Origin: Eubacteriales Family XIII. Incertae Sedis bacterium
GTDB taxonomy: Bacteria; Bacillota; Clostridia; Peptostreptococcales; Anaerovoracaceae
Assembly (NCBI GenBank): GCA_031255695.1
Contig: JAIRSA010000133.1
Location: forward strand, 1 to 6,891
Direction of reading: 5' to 3'
DNA length: 6,891 nucleotides
In this document: positions 5,259 through 6,891 of the stretch, one piece after another
Layout of the letters: each line of letters opens with the position of its first letter
How positions within the stretch are numbered: the stretch's first letter is position 1
Made by a program: the position numbers and the translations under genes
Notes under the pieces: model-generated
The model's input: only the letters and a program-made list of their open reading frames with translations
Database searches by the model: none
What the model was told of the DNA's origin: nothing

Positions 5259-5568
5259 ACGCTGTCCATCGGCCATAGGTGGGCGGCGCAAACCGATGAC
5301 GCGGGGATAAAGATGTGACGTGCAGTTACAGAGAGCCGGGTAAGCTGAGATTCCGGTACGACGCAGCGCATCAAATGGGCCGCCGAGGGCGCAGTGAAAG
5401 ATTGCTTGAGCAATAGGCATTCGAGTATTCTGCGACGTGACGCATACGTTAGTTGCGAGGAATATGTCAGTATTCTGCAAAGTGCGCGGGCAAAACCCGC
5501 GAATCAAGGTGGCACCGCGGGATTACCCGTCCTTGACGACAATTTGTCAAGGGCGGTTTTGTTTTTTT
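5259..5568 (+). promoter_or_regulatory. T-box riboswitch leader, tryptophan specific, controlling trpE
   Basis: The leader senses uncharged tRNA-Trp and then allows read-through into trpE. The hallmark T-box sequence AAGGTGGCACCGCGG is at 5506-5520. Stem I can be drawn with GGCGGC (5282-5287) pairing GCCGCC (5379-5384), GATG (5295-5298) pairing CATC (5369-5372), and an apical AGAGAGCCGG...CCGG hairpin. The candidate specifier UGG (5376-5378) lies on the 3' side of the internal loop next to the base stem. The antiterminator bulge UGGC (5510-5513) would pair with a GCCA-3' tRNA end, which agrees with the G discriminator of bacterial tRNA-Trp. A CGCGGG-CAAAA-CCCGCG hairpin (5485-5501) corresponds to stem III. 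TCAAGG (5504-5509) can pair with CCUUGA (5531-5536) as antiterminator, competing with the terminator. The family call is firm; the fine structure of stem I is inferred. Confidence 0.93.
5527..5568 (+). terminator. Regulated intrinsic terminator of the T-box leader
   Basis: CCGTCCTTGAC (5527-5537) pairs with GTCAAGGGCGG (5546-5556) over 11 positions including one U-G, with an 8-base loop, followed by TTTTGTTTTTTT (5557-5568). Its 5' arm is shared with the antiterminator, so uncharged tRNA-Trp should prevent its formation. Confidence 0.92.
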
Positions 5569-5586
5569 GCGGAACGGAGGTGTAAC

Positions 5587-6891
5587 ATGATAAGGCCTGA
5601 TTTAGCAGAAGCACGGGAGCTGTCGAGAGGCAGCACGCTTGTCCCCATCGCGATGGAACTTTATGCCGATCTTAAGACGCCTGTAGAGGTGCTTCGGACG
5701 GTAACCGCCGATGGGCAGGACGCGTATATATTGGAGAGCGCGCCCGGCGGCGAAAACTGGAGCCGCTACACATTCATCGGCTACGCGCCCGTCATGGAGG
5801 TCTATGGGGCGGCCGGCCGGGTGTCGATTGCCGAAAACGGCAGGGTGGCCGTGCGCGAGGGCGATCCGCACGAGATCCTGAAGGCCTTGGCGCGTGAGCG
5901 CAGAAGCCCCCGGATCAAATATATGCCGCCGTTCACGGGCGGCTTCGTCGGCTATTTCTCCTACGAATACTTTTCGAACATCGAGCGCTCCCTCATCCTT
6001 GGCGGCGAGGACGATATGAAAATGGGTGATTTCCGCCTCATGCTCTTTGACAAGGTCATAGCGTTCGACCATTTCAGGCAAAAGATATCGCTGATCGTGA
6101 ACATCAGCACAGACAATATTGAAAAGAGCTATATCGAGGGGGTTACGGCGCTCAAGGACATGGAGAGGCTGCTGCTTTCAAGCACCCCGGCCAGGGGCGA
6201 GGCCGCCGCGCAAGCCGATTTTTCGCCCACATTCACGCGCGAAGCCTTCTGCGCGGCAGTGGAGAAGGCCAAATCCCACATACGCGAAGGCGACATATTC
6301 CAATGCGTCCCTTCCATCCGCTTCGACTCGCCGTACGCCGGAAGCCTGCTGCCCGTCTACAGGAAGCTCCGGACAATCAACCCGTCGGCCTATATGTTCT
6401 ACATGCGCTTCCATGGGCTGGAACTCGCCGGCGCATCGCCCGAAACGCTCGTTTCGCTGAAGAGCGGCACCGTGAGCACCTACCCATTGGCAGGGACCTG
6501 CCCGCGCACAGAGGGCGATGCCGAAAACGAGGCGCTGATCGCCAAGATGCTCAGCGACGAAAAGGAGCTTGCGGAGCACGACATGCTCGTCGATCTGGGG
6601 CGCAATGATATTGGCAAGGTATGCCGCTTCGGCAGCGTGAAGGTCGAGGAATACAGGAGCGTCAAAAAGCTCTCCCATGTGTGCCATATAGCGTCGCGGG
6701 TGACAGGGTCCCTGCGCGAAGGCCTTGAGCCGCTTGACGTCATGGCGGCCGTGCTCCCGGCCGGCACCCTCTCCGGCGCGCCAAAGAAACGCGCATGCGA
6801 GATAATCGGCGAGATCGAGCAGAAGAAGCGCGGCGTCTACGGCGGCGCCGTCGGCTATATAGATTTCACGGGGAATATGGATCTGTGCATC
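5587..6891 (+). CDS. trpE: Anthranilate synthase component I (TrpE), partial (C-terminus beyond right edge)
   Basis: Converts chorismate to anthranilate, the first step of tryptophan biosynthesis, using ammonia delivered by a TrpG glutaminase subunit. 435 codons are visible of the usual 480-510. GGAGG lies 6 bases before the ATG. The N-terminal domain carries AYILESA (46-52) with the Ser (51) of the LLES-type tryptophan feedback site, then NWSRYTFIGY. The chorismate-binding domain shows GDIFQC, NPSAYMFYM (265-273), YPLAGTCPR (299-307), DEKELAEHDMLVDLGRNDIG (324-343), PAGTLSGAPK (391-400) and GGAVGYIDFTGNMDLCI at the edge. The feedback-site residues argue for TrpE rather than PabB. Transcription is controlled by the T-box leader directly upstream, so the gene should respond to charged/uncharged tRNA-Trp, with tryptophan inhibition of the enzyme as a second layer. 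Further trp genes probably follow beyond the window. Small departures from consensus are AGTCPRT where AGTRPRG is usual, and SHVCHI where SHVMHI is usual. Confidence 0.96.
   Translation, partial: MIRPDLAEARELSRGSTLVPIAMELYADLKTPVEVLRTVTADGQDAYILESAPGGENWSRYTFIGYAPVMEVYGAAGRVSIAENGRVAVREGDPHEILKALARERRSPRIKYMPPFTGGFVGYFSYEYFSNIERSLILGGEDDMKMGDFRLMLFDKVIAFDHFRQKISLIVNISTDNIEKSYIEGVTALKDMERLLLSSTPARGEAAAQADFSPTFTREAFCAAVEKAKSHIREGDIFQCVPSIRFDSPYAGSLLPVYRKLRTINPSAYMFYMRFHGLELAGASPETLVSLKSGTVSTYPLAGTCPRTEGDAENEALIAKMLSDEKELAEHDMLVDLGRNDIGKVCRFGSVKVEEYRSVKKLSHVCHIASRVTGSLREGLEPLDVMAAVLPAGTLSGAPKKRACEIIGEIEQKKRGVYGGAVGYIDFTGNMDLCI

Noticed and set aside
5147..5585. Short open frames on both strands across the trp leader
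   Set aside because: The region is a T-box RNA with terminator and antiterminator; the frames cross its stems and lack ribosome binding sites.
5602..6687. Minus-strand open frames opposite trpE
   Set aside because: Antisense shadows of a frame with all chorismate-binding motifs.

Overview
The window looks like a chromosomal segment of a moderately GC-rich Bacillota, most likely a Clostridia-type anaerobe. The supporting signs are a class III (Firmicutes-type) fructose-1,6-bisphosphatase, an ApbE/Gx-transporter gene pair, a T-box leader with a UGG specifier ahead of trpE, strong AGGAGG-type ribosome binding sites and near-consensus sigma-A promoters. The genus cannot be told from the sequence.

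Left part (1-3249, all on the minus strand): a compact, leftward-reading apparent operon of apbE (FAD:protein FMN transferase lipoprotein), a small Gx-type (HepS-I family) membrane protein, and fbp (class III fructose-1,6-bisphosphatase). The last gene runs off the left edge. Gaps are very short (42 bases from the apbE stop to the chosen Gx start, then 4 bases to fbp), which suggests co-transcription and translational coupling. ApbE and Gx fit a membrane flavinylation / electron-transfer theme. Fbp is gluconeogenic, and its link to the other two is only positional.

Centre (3250-4599): a divergent intergenic region of about 330 bases holds a good plus-strand promoter with an 11-bp inverted repeat over its -10 box, and a weaker minus-strand candidate for apbE. 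It is followed by a nicotinamidase/isochorismatase-superfamily cysteine hydrolase, then by a short single-stranded DNA-binding protein that lacks the acidic C-terminal tip and is driven by a perfect TTGACA-N17-TATAAT promoter.

Right-centre (4600-5160): a long imperfect hairpin just after ssb, another good promoter, and a 141-codon remnant of an Rpn / PD-(D/E)XK nuclease family transposase. The remnant keeps the 5' control region and the C-terminal domain with a 12-bp tandem repeat, but has lost the nuclease domain.

Right part (5200-6891): a 14-bp palindrome, a sigma-A promoter, a roughly 310-nt tryptophan-type T-box leader with antiterminator and terminator, and trpE (anthranilate synthase component I), which runs off the right edge after 435 codons. 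The layout predicts that uncharged tRNA-Trp switches on trpE and probably further trp genes beyond the window.

I found no CRISPR array, tRNA, rRNA or complete insertion sequence, and nothing that amounts to a clearly new system. The most unusual objects are the truncated Rpn gene with its retained promoter, and the palindromic elements at the promoters.
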